Positions 18,501 to 27,404 are shown, counted from the stretch's first letter. The stretch: 64,000 nucleotides of DNA from Stieleria bergensis (GCA_007745635.1 CP036272.1:4207521-4271520), one strand, 5' to 3'. Notes: generated by a model from the sequence alone, not told the origin. Numbers and translations: made by a program.

Positions 18501-20056
18501 ATCGGTTCCTCACCGGACTGGCGGTTTCCATCATCGTTGCGATCATGGAAGACTGCACCTGAAATTGAAACGGGTGCGGCTTCGCAGAAGTCATAGTTCA
18601 CACCGACTGCGCCGGAAGTCAGCGTCAAGTGCCGGATTTCAGAACCGCCGGCAGCGACTCCAATCTCGACGCCGTTGACTTCGCCCACATGGGCGTCGCC
18701 TTCCAACAGTTCGGGCGGCGTTTGCTGAGTGACACGGTAGGTGCCAGGCATTAGCCCATCAAACCGATAGCCTCCGCTGCTATCTGAAGTCGTTGTGGCG
18801 ATCAACTCGTCATCCTGCCACAGACTGACAAGGACGTCGGCAAGCGGAGTATCGCTAGACGGATCATAAGGACCGTCGCAATCAGTGCCCGGTGCCAACA
18901 GATACACTTGACCACTGATGGATGCTGGCGTGAGTTCCGCAAAGTCCATCTCGACGGCCTGCGTGTCGCCAAGAGGAATCACGATCCCCGTCAGGACATC
19001 CGTGCCACTGGATTCACCCGTAGGATTTCCTTGAACACTGCCGGGCACGGCGGCCAAACTGAAATACCCAGCCGGTTGAGTCTCTACCACCTGATAAGTG
19101 CCTGGCAGCAAGCCAAAGGACTCGCCAAATTCGTAACGGCCCAGCTGATCGGTCTGGGTTTGGAAACCCGTTGAAGCGTAGGTTCCGTTGGATGTCAGTT
19201 CGTACAAATCTAGAACGACGTTCGCTATACCCGGCTCGCCCGGTTTGCGGACTTCGTCCATGTCACTGTCTAGCCAAACCGTTCCCGAGATGGAAACAGG
19301 CAAGGGCTGTTGCACGGTTGTCCCAATCGCTGCGGCACTGCGGTTCGGTCGACTGTCGACGTCATTGCCCTCGTCAGGTGGCAGGTCCAATGCAAATCGA
19401 TCCGCCGGATCGCCAAAGTCATTGACAAACACAGCATCGGCGTTGGCGCTATGAAAGTGCGGCGCTTCAAAGACAGCTTCTAAGATCGAATCCTGAAACT
19501 CTTGGCCCGATGTGATCACGTCCAAGCGATCGTTGAAGATGGCAAGGTCAGCCGAGTTACGCAGGACTTCGTCGACATCCAGCGTAAACTCCAATCGATC
19601 GCCGTTACGAAAGTTGGAAAGCTGTAGCACCAACTCCTGTCCACCGTCATCCACGCTGGCATGAACCGACGGCTGGTGATTTCCGTTTGAGATGATCTGC
19701 ACGACCTGGAAATCATGCGAGCCCGACTTGCCGCGTCCCCCAGGCTGTGTATCAAAAATGGGATCGCCAACACTCAATCCATCGGAATCTTTATCCGTCG
19801 AAATTCTTAACTCGGTCAGCTCGGTCCCTTCTGCGCCTCCTTGGAAGGACAGGAGAAAGCGATCCCCACGCGAGTCACTCCCCGTATCGTTGTCCGATTC
19901 AAGGTAGTCAGTCTCCAGGTAGACAAGACCAACATGAATGGGATCCGCTGCGAGTAAGAGGCGGCTTTCCAAACGCTGAGGCGACACCGAGACGCGATTA
20001 CGAGGCGTCGCGTCGTGGCGTCGTGCTTTGCGGGTTTTTCCAGAATTCCAAATCAC
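15587..20056 (-). CDS. Giant secreted SdrD/Cna-B-repeat protein with FG-GAP-like C-terminus
   Basis: A 1489-residue extracellular protein. The N-terminus is basic with the planctomycete-type motif QRLESRLLLA (about residues 29-38), seen in many of their large exported proteins and presumed to be a sorting signal. Seven SdrD_B/Cna-B-type repeats follow over roughly residues 250-1130, each opening ISGxVxxDxDxDxxxxxGE and carrying a GxYxFxxLxPGxYxVxxxxPxG core, as in Ca-binding stalk modules. A Pro-rich linker (VTPPPPVTILEPEPTRPP) leads to repeats of the type DFDGDGSDEVLIY and GDWDGDGKDDVGIY, FG-GAP/VCBS-like calcium-binding propeller blades. The protein is acidic. A role in cell-surface structure or adhesion is inference. 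It is followed 115 nt upstream by the WD40 gene, reading the same way. Confidence 0.9.
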   Translation of the reverse strand: MIWNSGKTRKARRHDATPRNRVSVSPQRLESRLLLAADPIHVGLVYLETDYLESDNDTGSDSRGDRFLLSFQGGAEGTELTELRISTDKDSDGLSVGDPIFDTQPGGRGKSGSHDFQVVQIISNGNHQPSVHASVDDGGQELVLQLSNFRNGDRLEFTLDVDEVLRNSADLAIFNDRLDVITSGQEFQDSILEAVFEAPHFHSANADAVFVNDFGDPADRFALDLPPDEGNDVDSRPNRSAAAIGTTVQQPLPVSISGTVWLDSDMDEVRKPGEPGIANVVLDLYELTSNGTYASTGFQTQTDQLGRYEFGESFGLLPGTYQVVETQPAGYFSLAAVPGSVQGNPTGESSGTDVLTGIVIPLGDTQAVEMDFAELTPASISGQVYLLAPGTDCDGPYDPSSDTPLADVLVSLWQDDELIATTTSDSSGGYRFDGLMPGTYRVTQQTPPELLEGDAHVGEVNGVEIGVAAGGSEIRHLTLTSGAVGVNYDFCEAAPVSISGAVFHDRNDDGNRQSGEEPIADVLISLHDENGTQISTTTTDSAGQYRFDQLPAGNYQVRQQQPVAYLDGKESLGSVNGSPTGTVGQEQFTSIVIAQGLAAVNYDFGELLPGSISGMVHADLDRDCVFDPGEMALSGVMIRLLDESGTQVAEAETNDEGIYRFEGLSPGRYTVVQDQPSGYYDRSATPGSLGGVRGVNQINQIDIESGQEGLNYDFCEEPGVTVAGAVYLDLDEDCIWEQGEPAIAGVTIELHDGNGLVATSVTDQSGQYLFDNLPAGSYTLMEVQPEGYLDGCAELGSEGGLVLDANTVQVSLSPGAEGTDYVFSEVQAVSIQGQVWSDNNDDQVRDQAEFGIEGVTVELRDENQQVLQSTLTDSQGVYRFESLTPGTFGVTELQPSGYFHSGQLIGTSGGQVTQDDTITFIVLNSGDHAVGYDFPELPPAMISGFVFQDGPTIESEEELAFSDLLDRRDGLRSEDDAPIAGVRIELRHADGRSLSDEDLLAGANESTVTFTDDAGYYQFVGLRPGDYMLLQTHPDDYLDFLETSGTTGGLSDNVVHSYTSAELLRLDAVPIEYDGDAIVGVMVAAGETSTENNFSEVQVVVTPPPPVTILEPEPTRPPRLLGPVYQDIPRTPLLYSALIPDEIQPPAIYGGEQYVVWHLSVINGGFPRGGQQAGSAFRVVSTGQGDIGNRRPDFDAPHDLGQWSFLSSDTDVIEQASAFTLGDEFAIARSGDFDGDGSDEVLIYVGGVWYIDVNGNGFWDSSDLWVVLGTTYDVPVVGDWDGDGKDDVGIYGARWDGDELRIRMDAGLPDPANQYRRKIENRFQHQLIAAEETDANGQVVRQNKRVLQRSDQGDLRTDAVDHVFRFGQAADIPVVGDWNGDGVDQIGVFNNGSWMLDLEGDGRQLQGERAFEYGQAGDRPVVGDFDGDGLDDIAIVRGGQIIIDSDGDRRLTAADQRIEIPPEHVDSQLVIGDWDGDGDDEIAFYKDAG

Positions 20057-20170
20057 CTGTTGGCACCTCCTTGTGCCACATGCGGATTGAACAGCATGTT
20101 CATTCGGCAGACATTAAATGTCCGCCAAGTGAACGGTCTGCAATCTTGCGAACCAACCCCATCCGAGGAC

Positions 20171-21292
20171 TCAGTTTGTCCCTTTCTCAATCACCGATGA
20201 GCGACCATCGGGTGATTCCACGCCACTGAGTTCCCAGCGACGAAGCGTCGCGTCGAACCCGCCAGAGAACAGCAAGTTTCCGCTGCTGGTCATCGCGGCG
20301 ATCGATCCCTGATGCCCGTTGATTTGTTCCACGATCTGTTCTCGCTGCATATCAACAATGCGAATCACATCATCGCTTCCAGCGACAGCCACATGGCGAT
20401 CGTCCAAAATCCGAGCAGAGAACAGTTGCCCGGTCGAAACAGCAACCCGCGCCAACTCGGCCATCGTCTCTGTATCAAACAGGGCCACCGTACCGTCTCT
20501 GCCGGCTGAAACAACGACCGATGATTCATAGGCAAAGTTCAAACTGTTGATGCGTCCTAGATGCAACTCCACCGATCGAATCTGATTGCCCTGCTCTAAG
20601 TTGATCAGATGCAAGTAACCATCACGGCCACCAGCCACCAGCAGTTTTCCATCATCACGAAACGCCAACGATCGGAGATCTTTACTGGGACACTTCACCG
20701 TGCGGTTGACGGTATTTTGTCCCTCCTGTTCCAATAAGTAAACTTGGCCGTCAAAGTCACCGGCAGCGATGGTTTGCCCATCGGGAGAAAATGCGACGCA
20801 TGACAACGCGGGCACTCCCTCGACTTTCCTAATGACTTTGTAATCCGCCTGGCAGTCGTAAACCAACATTCGTCCATCGTTGCCGACGCTGATCAAACGC
20901 TCACCGGCATCATCGTAGGCCAATGATTTGATGAGATCCGTATGTCCCGTCAGCGTCTTGGATAAGTCCATCTCAACGACGGAAAGAATCCGAATGGTAT
21001 GATCGTCGCAAGCCACTGCCAGTGTATTGCCGTCGGGAGTCACCGCAACGGACTTCACCATCACCGACACCTCAGCGCGGAGACTGGACTCGATCTGCAC
21101 GACGAGGTTCGACAGGACCTCAACTCCCTGGGGAACCTGCACCGGGTTGTCGGTGGAGATGGCTGACTCTTGGGCAAACGCCGAACCTGCCAGCGCGAAA
21201 TGAATCACCAACAAGCAAGCCATCATCCCTCGACGTGCAGACGTCATGGCGTGTTGTTGGTTCGTTTTCGCTGGTCCTGATCGTCGCTTCAT
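20171..21292 (-). CDS. Secreted WD40-repeat protein
   Basis: A beta-propeller of WD40 repeats, usually a protein-interaction scaffold; here exported. I start at ATG 21292 (MKRRSGPAKTNQQ), giving 373 residues with a signal peptide (MMACLLVIHFALAGSAFAQ, cleavage after AFA); an ATG at 21247 would also work, and the longer upstream frame is not convincing. About six repeats are visible, for example VKSVAVTPDGNTLAVACDD, LTGHTDLIKSLAYDDAGERL and INGHQGSIAAMTSSGNLLFS. It lies about 300 bp downstream of fhcC on the same strand and upstream of the SdrD-repeat gene; no functional link is evident. Neither start has a good Shine-Dalgarno. Confidence 0.85.
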   Translation of the reverse strand: MKRRSGPAKTNQQHAMTSARRGMMACLLVIHFALAGSAFAQESAISTDNPVQVPQGVEVLSNLVVQIESSLRAEVSVMVKSVAVTPDGNTLAVACDDHTIRILSVVEMDLSKTLTGHTDLIKSLAYDDAGERLISVGNDGRMLVYDCQADYKVIRKVEGVPALSCVAFSPDGQTIAAGDFDGQVYLLEQEGQNTVNRTVKCPSKDLRSLAFRDDGKLLVAGGRDGYLHLINLEQGNQIRSVELHLGRINSLNFAYESSVVVSAGRDGTVALFDTETMAELARVAVSTGQLFSARILDDRHVAVAGSDDVIRIVDMQREQIVEQINGHQGSIAAMTSSGNLLFSGGFDATLRRWELSGVESPDGRSSVIEKGTN

Positions 21293-21593
21293 TGCACTCG
21301 CCGGGGCGATTCCGTTCTTTTTTCGGTGCTTTGTTGCACCACTTCTGGGCGCGCAGAGACACACAGCCCGCGCGGCAGATAACCTTTCGTTCATCGGCAA
21401 CCGCTGGGGCGCTGCATGACCGCAACGACCCGAATTCTCTACGGAACCCGAAAACGAGGGCAAATGCTAGCAAACGGGAAGGCCAGTGGCGGGGCTGATG
21501 TAGGGGAATGCCCTTACCATGGACCGAATTCAAGGCCACGCGTTTGCCGCGAGGCCAACGAACAGACACCCCGCGAGAGAGACCAACGAGCGA

Positions 21594-22388
21594 TCACACA
21601 GGATCGTTCGCTGGAAAGATCACTTCCCCCAATCCGCCGACACTTCGGTCAGCGCGCCAGCGTCGCAGCGGCGACCGAATCAGCCGTTCAATCGGAGCAC
21701 GCTCGACCGTGAACTCCATCAGGTTGAGAAACCCGGCGTCGAAAGAAACTGCGGTGCTCAGCCGTGCGGCCAAGTGCTGAGCCAAGCTTGGTTGATTGAG
21801 CGCTTCCAAGGGACGGGTCAACACGATTGTTCCTCGCCGCATGCCGACGGCGATGGACGGCCCATCCAGTTCCCCTTGGACCAAGAGAGTCCCGGCAATC
21901 ATGGACGCCGCCAGGTTGCGTCCCACATTTTGGTTCACCTGAATCAAACCACGTCGCATTCGATGGCCACAGTAATCACCAGCACTGCCATCAACCTGAA
22001 TCACACCGCCGACCATCCCGGCTTTGGCGCCAGGTGCGGGTCCACCCAGGGAATCTCCAACACTGCCATGCACCACGACTCGGCCGCCCTGCAACCCGGC
22101 GGCCACATGATTTCCTGTGTCACCATGAATCAGAAACTCGCCCTGATCGTGATAACTGGCCAGCGCATCAACGCCCTGCAAATGCCCGTGGACTTCGATT
22201 CGATCGACGGCCGATGGTTGCAACTGGACGTCGAACAGTTCGTCCAGCAAAACCGGTGCGCCGTCCGCGTGCAACATGATCTGGCCAGCCCCCGATTCGA
22301 GTTGCTCGCGCAATCGACGTCGCGTGAGATTGCGTGCGTCGATCTGAACAGCTTCGTTTGACTTTCGATTTAGGATCCAGTGCGTCAT
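21594..22388 (-). CDS. fhcC: Formyltransferase/hydrolase complex subunit C
   Basis: Structural subunit of the Fhc complex, homologous to formylmethanofuran dehydrogenase subunit C, which with FhcA/B/D turns formyl-H4MPT into formate in the H4MPT-linked C1 pathway. The 264-residue protein shows the family's repeated beta-helix turns rich in Gly (HGDTGNHVAAGLQGGRVVVH, VDGSAGDYCGHRMRRGLIQV, GMRRGTIVL). It begins within the end of fhcD (ATGA overlap, 22385-22388), so translation is coupled. Last gene of the cluster. Confidence 0.92.
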   Translation of the reverse strand: MTHWILNRKSNEAVQIDARNLTRRRLREQLESGAGQIMLHADGAPVLLDELFDVQLQPSAVDRIEVHGHLQGVDALASYHDQGEFLIHGDTGNHVAAGLQGGRVVVHGSVGDSLGGPAPGAKAGMVGGVIQVDGSAGDYCGHRMRRGLIQVNQNVGRNLAASMIAGTLLVQGELDGPSIAVGMRRGTIVLTRPLEALNQPSLAQHLAARLSTAVSFDAGFLNLMEFTVERAPIERLIRSPLRRWRADRSVGGLGEVIFPANDPV

Positions 22389-23335
22389 GCCAACAACTGA
22401 TGCAAGTGAAAGTGGTGCCGACCGAGTTTGCCGCCATAATTGCCAGCGCTGATCGCGTTGAGCCCCTTGCCACCGGCCAAGTCACATGCGGCGTGAATGC
22501 CGGCTTTCGTCGCTGCGGCAATCGCATCAAAGCTAAGACCGTCCAAGACAATTTCCAGCACGACGTTATCCTGCTGCGAGAGTTCGCTATCAACGATCCC
22601 GCGCAAGGTCGGACAGTAGGCGTCATTGGTTGATGCGATTAACGCAGGATACTTAGAGCCGACCTTCGATCCACTGCGCACCACACCGCCGGGAAAGGGT
22701 GTGATGACATCCGGCATCATCGCGATCGCATCCACGGCGGCTCTTGAAGCTGCACTGACCGCTGCAAAGTCGCTTCCGAGCAGCAAAAAGTTACCGCCGC
22801 CAATGCCGCCTACACGCGCACCATCGTGCTGGCAGATGAATTCACCATCCATCACTGGAATGCGCCAATAGCGTGTCCCCTTCGTGAGCTTGCTAATCTG
22901 ATTGCCGTCACCAAAGAAACGCAGTGTTTTTCCTAAGGCAAAGGTCTTTGCATCGTCATGTTCACTTGCCACGATCCCGTTGAACAGGGCGGAAGAGGGA
23001 CACGTCAAAACACACTGACCGGCACGCTTCACGATCTGTTTCTCAAGATCGCCGCCGGACATTGCAAAGGCCAGGATTGCCACACCGGGTCGACCGTCCG
23101 GCGTTTCCTCTGGTGAAAGGATGCTTTCGATATCAATTTCAATTTTGCAATCGATGACGCTGGTTCCAAAGCCGCTGATGGCCTGGCCGGCTTGCAGAGC
23201 CCAGTAGGGGTCGGCCGCCGTGATGACAATCCGAGTGGCCTTCATATCAAACGCTTCGGCAAACGTCGGCGCGATGCGAACTTGATTAATCCGCAGCGAG
23301 TCCTCATTCACTTGGCTGGTGGGATGATCGATCAT
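22385..23335 (-). CDS. fhcD: Formylmethanofuran:H4MPT formyltransferase
   Basis: Transfers the formyl group between tetrahydromethanopterin and the methanofuran-like carrier, as the D subunit of the Fhc complex in the cytoplasm. The 316 residues cover the whole family: N-terminal APTFAEAFDMKATRIVITA, then VIDCKIEIDIE, and the C-terminal half with GGKLGRHHFHLHQLL. Its ATG overlaps the fhcA stop and its stop overlaps the fhcC start (4 bp each), the compact order fhcA-fhcD-fhcC. FhcB is not in the window, so it must lie elsewhere if the complex is complete. Confidence 0.94.
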   Translation of the reverse strand: MIDHPTSQVNEDSLRINQVRIAPTFAEAFDMKATRIVITAADPYWALQAGQAISGFGTSVIDCKIEIDIESILSPEETPDGRPGVAILAFAMSGGDLEKQIVKRAGQCVLTCPSSALFNGIVASEHDDAKTFALGKTLRFFGDGNQISKLTKGTRYWRIPVMDGEFICQHDGARVGGIGGGNFLLLGSDFAAVSAASRAAVDAIAMMPDVITPFPGGVVRSGSKVGSKYPALIASTNDAYCPTLRGIVDSELSQQDNVVLEIVLDGLSFDAIAAATKAGIHAACDLAGGKGLNAISAGNYGGKLGRHHFHLHQLLA

Positions 23336-25020
23336 GCCGTCCGCCTCCGTGTTGACGCTTCAATGGGGCTGCCCTGTAAAAACTCAGCCCACTGATCATC
23401 GCTGATCCATAGGTGTTGCATGTCAAAGGTTGATCGTTCGTTGTACCGTTGACGCAGTTGGTCAACATTAGCCGAGTCAAAGTCCAGCGAAGCATGAATG
23501 GCACGATGCTGCAATCGACTTGCCGCTGCATAGTCCAACCTGGTTTCGCCGTCGGTCCCCGCAGAGGCCACGACGGCCCCCTGAGCAAGCACAGACTGCG
23601 GAGACCGGAACATGGCCTCCAAATTGTCTTGCCGTTGATAGACAACCACATCTGCAGCCGCGCCTTGACTCAATCGGCCGTGATCCTTCAAACCCAAAAT
23701 GTTTGCGGGTGCACTGCGTGTCATCACCGCCAGTTCATGCAATCCATACTCTCGTTCGATCCCGGACAACGAACTGGCCGCTTTGGCATCGGGATGCAAC
23801 TCTGCCAGCGCTGTCTCGCGCAGACTTCGATCAGCAAGCAACCCAATCAAATGCGGGTACGCAGTGAACGGTGCTCCGTTGGGATGGTCGGTCGTCAGAA
23901 AGACGCGACTGGGGTCATCGATCATCAAAAACAATTCTAAACCGATGGCCCACTGCAAGGCATTGACATACTGTTTGCGACGGTAGCGAAACGGAACCAC
24001 TCCGCAACCCGCTTCGCATTCAACGTCGACAATCGCGGACTTCTTGGGCGTCGCATGCAAGCGATTGGCAAACTGGTGAGCGGCGTCCGCGCTGACAGTC
24101 ACCGTTTGCCCAAACATGACCTGACCGACGTCGATGGTCACGTTGGGATGTTGATTCAATGCCTCTGCCAACTGCACCGCTGCTGAGGACATTCCATGGT
24201 CACTGGAATCATCGTAACTATGGAATTGAGCGTGCGTCAGGTGAATCGGAAAGCCATCGGCCGCTTGAATCGTCGCCAGAGTCGAGCGAATGTTGCCAGG
24301 CACCCCCAGGTTGCTGCAATGAACGTGCAACGGATGGACAAGCCCGATTTCACTGACCGCGCGTGCCAGCGTGCGAATCACATCGGCGGGCGTGATGCCA
24401 TAGCGAGGATGGACTTGATCGACATCCAATTCGCGCTGGCCAAACTTAAACGCATTGATACCGCCCGCGTTGACCACTTTGACCGCTAGGGATCGAGTCG
24501 CGGTGACCATCCAAGCCACATAATCATTGATCAAGGCTTGCGGCGCCGATTCACTGATCAAACGCAACAGCAAGTCGTCGTTGCCCAGCAAACAGAAGCC
24601 GCCGGTGGTCAGCCCCGGCATGTCAGCCATTTCGGCGTGCGCTGCTCTGGCATTACAGGGAATCATGGCGGGTTCAAAACCAGCCGTGTAACCCATCGCT
24701 AGATAACGCTGCGCCGTGACACCAGCGCTAGGCAACACTTCGTACTCGGCCGCGGCGATTGCGTGCTGTCGCGTTTCGGCATCAATCTGATCCTGCAACA
24801 ACATGCGGGCAATCGACAATTTGCCGCCACCGATGTGAGTATGCAGGTCGATGCCACCCGCCATCACCACACAGCCGCTGGCATCAATGCAGCGATCCGC
24901 TTGTTGAGCGGTGAACGAATCCATCGCTGCGATCTGCTTGCCGTCGATCCACAGATCGCGAACCTCATCGACACCGCTGGCGGGATCGATGACGTGACCT
25001 CCTTGTATCAATATCTTCAT
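23332..25020 (-). CDS. fhcA: Formyltransferase/hydrolase complex subunit A (amidohydrolase)
   Basis: Metal-dependent amidohydrolase-fold subunit that releases formate from the formylated carrier in the Fhc complex. The 562 residues begin MKILIQGGHVIDPASGVDEV, with the metal-binding DLHTHIGGGK (HxH, about residues 60-62) and a further histidine-rich region (HPLHVHCSNLGVPGN, ...HLTHAQFHSYDD). It starts 9 bp after the stop of a secreted-protein gene, and its own stop overlaps the fhcD start. The H4MPT pathway in planctomycetes is usually tied to formaldehyde oxidation or detoxification rather than methanogenesis; that is general knowledge, not seen here. Confidence 0.95.
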   Translation of the reverse strand: MKILIQGGHVIDPASGVDEVRDLWIDGKQIAAMDSFTAQQADRCIDASGCVVMAGGIDLHTHIGGGKLSIARMLLQDQIDAETRQHAIAAAEYEVLPSAGVTAQRYLAMGYTAGFEPAMIPCNARAAHAEMADMPGLTTGGFCLLGNDDLLLRLISESAPQALINDYVAWMVTATRSLAVKVVNAGGINAFKFGQRELDVDQVHPRYGITPADVIRTLARAVSEIGLVHPLHVHCSNLGVPGNIRSTLATIQAADGFPIHLTHAQFHSYDDSSDHGMSSAAVQLAEALNQHPNVTIDVGQVMFGQTVTVSADAAHQFANRLHATPKKSAIVDVECEAGCGVVPFRYRRKQYVNALQWAIGLELFLMIDDPSRVFLTTDHPNGAPFTAYPHLIGLLADRSLRETALAELHPDAKAASSLSGIEREYGLHELAVMTRSAPANILGLKDHGRLSQGAAADVVVYQRQDNLEAMFRSPQSVLAQGAVVASAGTDGETRLDYAAASRLQHRAIHASLDFDSANVDQLRQRYNERSTFDMQHLWISDDQWAEFLQGSPIEASTRRRTA

Positions 25021-25029
25021 CGAGATGAT

Positions 25030-25890
25030 CTACTTTTCGTCTGCGGCTTTTTTCTCATCGGCGTTTTCCTCATTGGGTGCGTCACCTTTTGCGTCCGCTT
25101 TGTCTTCATCAGCGGGATCGTCTTTGGCACCGCGTTTGCGTGGCCGCTTGGCCTCCGGCTGCTCTGTTTTGAAGACACGATCGGTTGTGATCGTGATTCG
25201 GTCAGCGCGAATTTGATTCACTTTGGGAGGATTGTAAAACCCAGCCACGGTCACTTTATCGTCGGCCTTGGCAAGAGTGAGATCGTTAAACCGGACTTCC
25301 CACTTTGTTTGCTCATTGACTGGGGCTTGCAAGCGATACTTGCCGGCTTGAACCAGCATCACTCCATTGCCGCTAATCCCGATCAACTTCCCAACGACTG
25401 ATTTCTTGCCAGCCACACCCTGCTGATTGGCTGGCTGATGGCGATCTCCGTAAACCCCTGGGGTGAATTGCTCACGCTCTTGACCCTGCAGTTGTTTGGG
25501 ATTCACTTGATTGAACAGCGTCACCACCTGGACTGGCTGAATGGGCAACCCGGTGGGCCCCAGGTTGACCGCAAAACGTACCAACATTCCGGGCCGCAAA
25601 AAACTGGGCTCGGCTTCGGCGACGAAAGAGAATGAAGTCAGACGTTCCGGAGGCAGCACCATTGCCTCGGTGCCATCGTCCTTGGTCACCATGATCACCC
25701 CCCGCTGAAAGCCCTTGAGCTTTCCCGTAAAGTTGGTGATCTCGTTGGCAGGCGTCGCTCCAAAGGCCTGCTGAGCCCCAGGAGCAGCTTGATTAAATGC
25801 GCCCTGTCCACAGGAGGTCGAAGTGATCGCAGCGACCAGGGGAACGATCGTCCAAATGAATTTTGATTTTACAGCAGCAAATCCGGGCAT
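25030..25890 (-). CDS. Uncharacterised secreted protein or lipoprotein upstream of fhcA
   Basis: I start at ATG 25890 (MPGFAAVKSKFIW), which has CGGAG 7-8 nt upstream; the earlier ATG at 25968 lacks one. The 286-residue product has a hydrophobic N-terminus ending STSCGQG, a poor but possible lipobox. The middle shows two beta-rich modules (ITNFTGKLKGFQRGVIMVTK and VVGKLIGISGNGVMLVQAGK) that look like a repeated unit. The C-terminal about 50 residues are highly charged (Lys/Asp/Glu/Ala). I do not recognise the family. The 9-bp gap to fhcA makes co-transcription likely, although an exported protein has no known part in the Fhc complex. Confidence 0.8.
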   Translation of the reverse strand: MPGFAAVKSKFIWTIVPLVAAITSTSCGQGAFNQAAPGAQQAFGATPANEITNFTGKLKGFQRGVIMVTKDDGTEAMVLPPERLTSFSFVAEAEPSFLRPGMLVRFAVNLGPTGLPIQPVQVVTLFNQVNPKQLQGQEREQFTPGVYGDRHQPANQQGVAGKKSVVGKLIGISGNGVMLVQAGKYRLQAPVNEQTKWEVRFNDLTLAKADDKVTVAGFYNPPKVNQIRADRITITTDRVFKTEQPEAKRPRKRGAKDDPADEDKADAKGDAPNEENADEKKAADEK

Positions 25891-26570
25891 CGGGAGACTC
25901 CGTACAGAAATGCGAATGAGGGAATCGTGCTTGCGATAAGACGCTGATTTCGAAGGACTCAGAACCAAAGATTGGATCGTGAACCGCCGCCTAATGGGTT
26001 GGGATCAAGCAGCCAGCGAAAACATCGTGAGGGCAAATCACGCAATCAGGGGATAGGAGGAAGGGAAGAGTTGTTGGTGAAACGCGTCACAGGCTGGCGA
26101 ATTCAACGTGGTGGCGGCAAGCCCCACTCTCAGAGACTTCTCTTTCGCGCAAACCACCAGTCCGTGGCACCGGTCTGAGGCACCGCGACACGCCAACCCA
26201 ACACATCAGCACTCTCGCTCTGCCCCTAGTTTAATCCGAAAGCGATCCATTTGGACACACGGGGTGTCCAAGCATTCGAATTCACATGGCGCGGCCACAG
26301 TGCAGACCGAATTGCAATTCTGTGAGCCGATAACCACTGCGTGAGCCGATAACCACTGCGTGGGCCCCTTCCATCTGGGGGTGAAACAAGCCGCACTGAA
26401 AAGCTGTTCGTGACAGATCATCCCCAGCACAATAAGAACAACCGTCTCTCCCTAACAGGGGCTGACCTTTGCCGGGTTACCGTTTGACGAACTGTTGTGA
26501 TAATAGAGCTCGACGACGGCCTCAACTGGCCCTTCCTAAAGACGTCTCCAATCAAGGCAATACGTTTCCG
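25891..26570. other. Divergent intergenic region (fhc cluster / panB)
   Basis: About 680 bp between the leftward secreted-protein/fhc cluster and panB. Both promoters should lie here, but I found no convincing boxes. It contains a 19-bp tandem duplication (26322-26359). No gene is supported; the panB frame extends upstream to 26469 but without family similarity. Confidence 0.5.
26322..26359 (+). repeat. Perfect 19-bp tandem duplication
   Basis: GTGAGCCGATAACCACTGC occurs twice back to back (26322-26340, 26341-26359), about 210 bp upstream of panB. It may be a slippage product or a duplicated binding site; nothing else supports either. Confidence 0.9.
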
Positions 26571-27404
26571 ATGAGTGAAGCAAGGCAAAACAGCGCTGCA
26601 GAGACCACCGCCAAAGTGCCCAGAGTCACAACCAAGAGTCTGCAGCGGAGCCGGGAGCGAGGCGAAAAACTGACGATGCTGACGGCATACGACTTCCCCA
26701 CCGCAAAACTGCTGGATGAAGCGGGCATCGACCTGCTGCTAGTGGGTGATTCGCTGGCGATGGTTGTCGGTGGACATGAGACCACGCTACCGGTGACGAT
26801 GGATCAAATCCTCTATCACGCGGAAATGGTCGGTCGCGCTGCGAAACGTGCCATGGTGGTGGTGGACCTGCCTTTCCCTGAAGGCCAACTGTCAATCAAC
26901 CGGACGCTTGAGAGCGCCGCTCGCGTCCTCAAAGAGACTCAGTGCCACGCCGTGAAACTTGAGGGCGGCGCCGAGCAAGCCGAGCGCATCAGTGCTCTGG
27001 CGACTGCCGGTATCCCCGTGATGGCGCATGTCGGGCTGCGTCCACAAAATGTACATCTTGATGGCGGGTACCGAGTCCAACGGGACCAGCAACGCCTGGT
27101 TGATGATGCGTTGGCGGCGGAACAAGCCGGCGCGTTTTGCGTTTTGATTGAATGCGTTCCACCGGCGATCGCCCAGGCAATTGACCAAGCGGTTGCTGTG
27201 CCCACCATTGGGATCGGTGCTGGGAACCAAACCACCGGGCAAGTGCTTGTCACACACGATATGATCGGATTGACCACTGGATACACTCCTAAGTTTGTTC
27301 GACAATTTGGAAATGTTGGCGAACAGATTCGTGCCGCGGCGACAGAATATCGTGACGCCGTTTGCAGCGGAGAGTTTCCAGCTGAAAGCGAATCGTTTAA
27401 ATAG
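26571..27404 (+). CDS. panB: Ketopantoate hydroxymethyltransferase
   Basis: Makes ketopantoate from 2-oxoisovalerate using 5,10-methylene-tetrahydrofolate, the first step to pantothenate and coenzyme A. I start at ATG 26571 (MSEARQNSAAE), giving 277 residues, the family length; the open frame extends 34 codons further up without similarity. Motifs: KLTMLTAYDFPTAKLLDEAG, the metal-binding VGDSLAMVV, GHETTLPV, KLEGG, VMAHVGLRPQ and IGIGAGNQTTGQVLV. Alone on the plus strand, 148 bp before pepF. Other pantothenate genes are not in the window. Confidence 0.96.
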   Translation: MSEARQNSAAETTAKVPRVTTKSLQRSRERGEKLTMLTAYDFPTAKLLDEAGIDLLLVGDSLAMVVGGHETTLPVTMDQILYHAEMVGRAAKRAMVVVDLPFPEGQLSINRTLESAARVLKETQCHAVKLEGGAEQAERISALATAGIPVMAHVGLRPQNVHLDGGYRVQRDQQRLVDDALAAEQAGAFCVLIECVPPAIAQAIDQAVAVPTIGIGAGNQTTGQVLVTHDMIGLTTGYTPKFVRQFGNVGEQIRAAATEYRDAVCSGEFPAESESFK

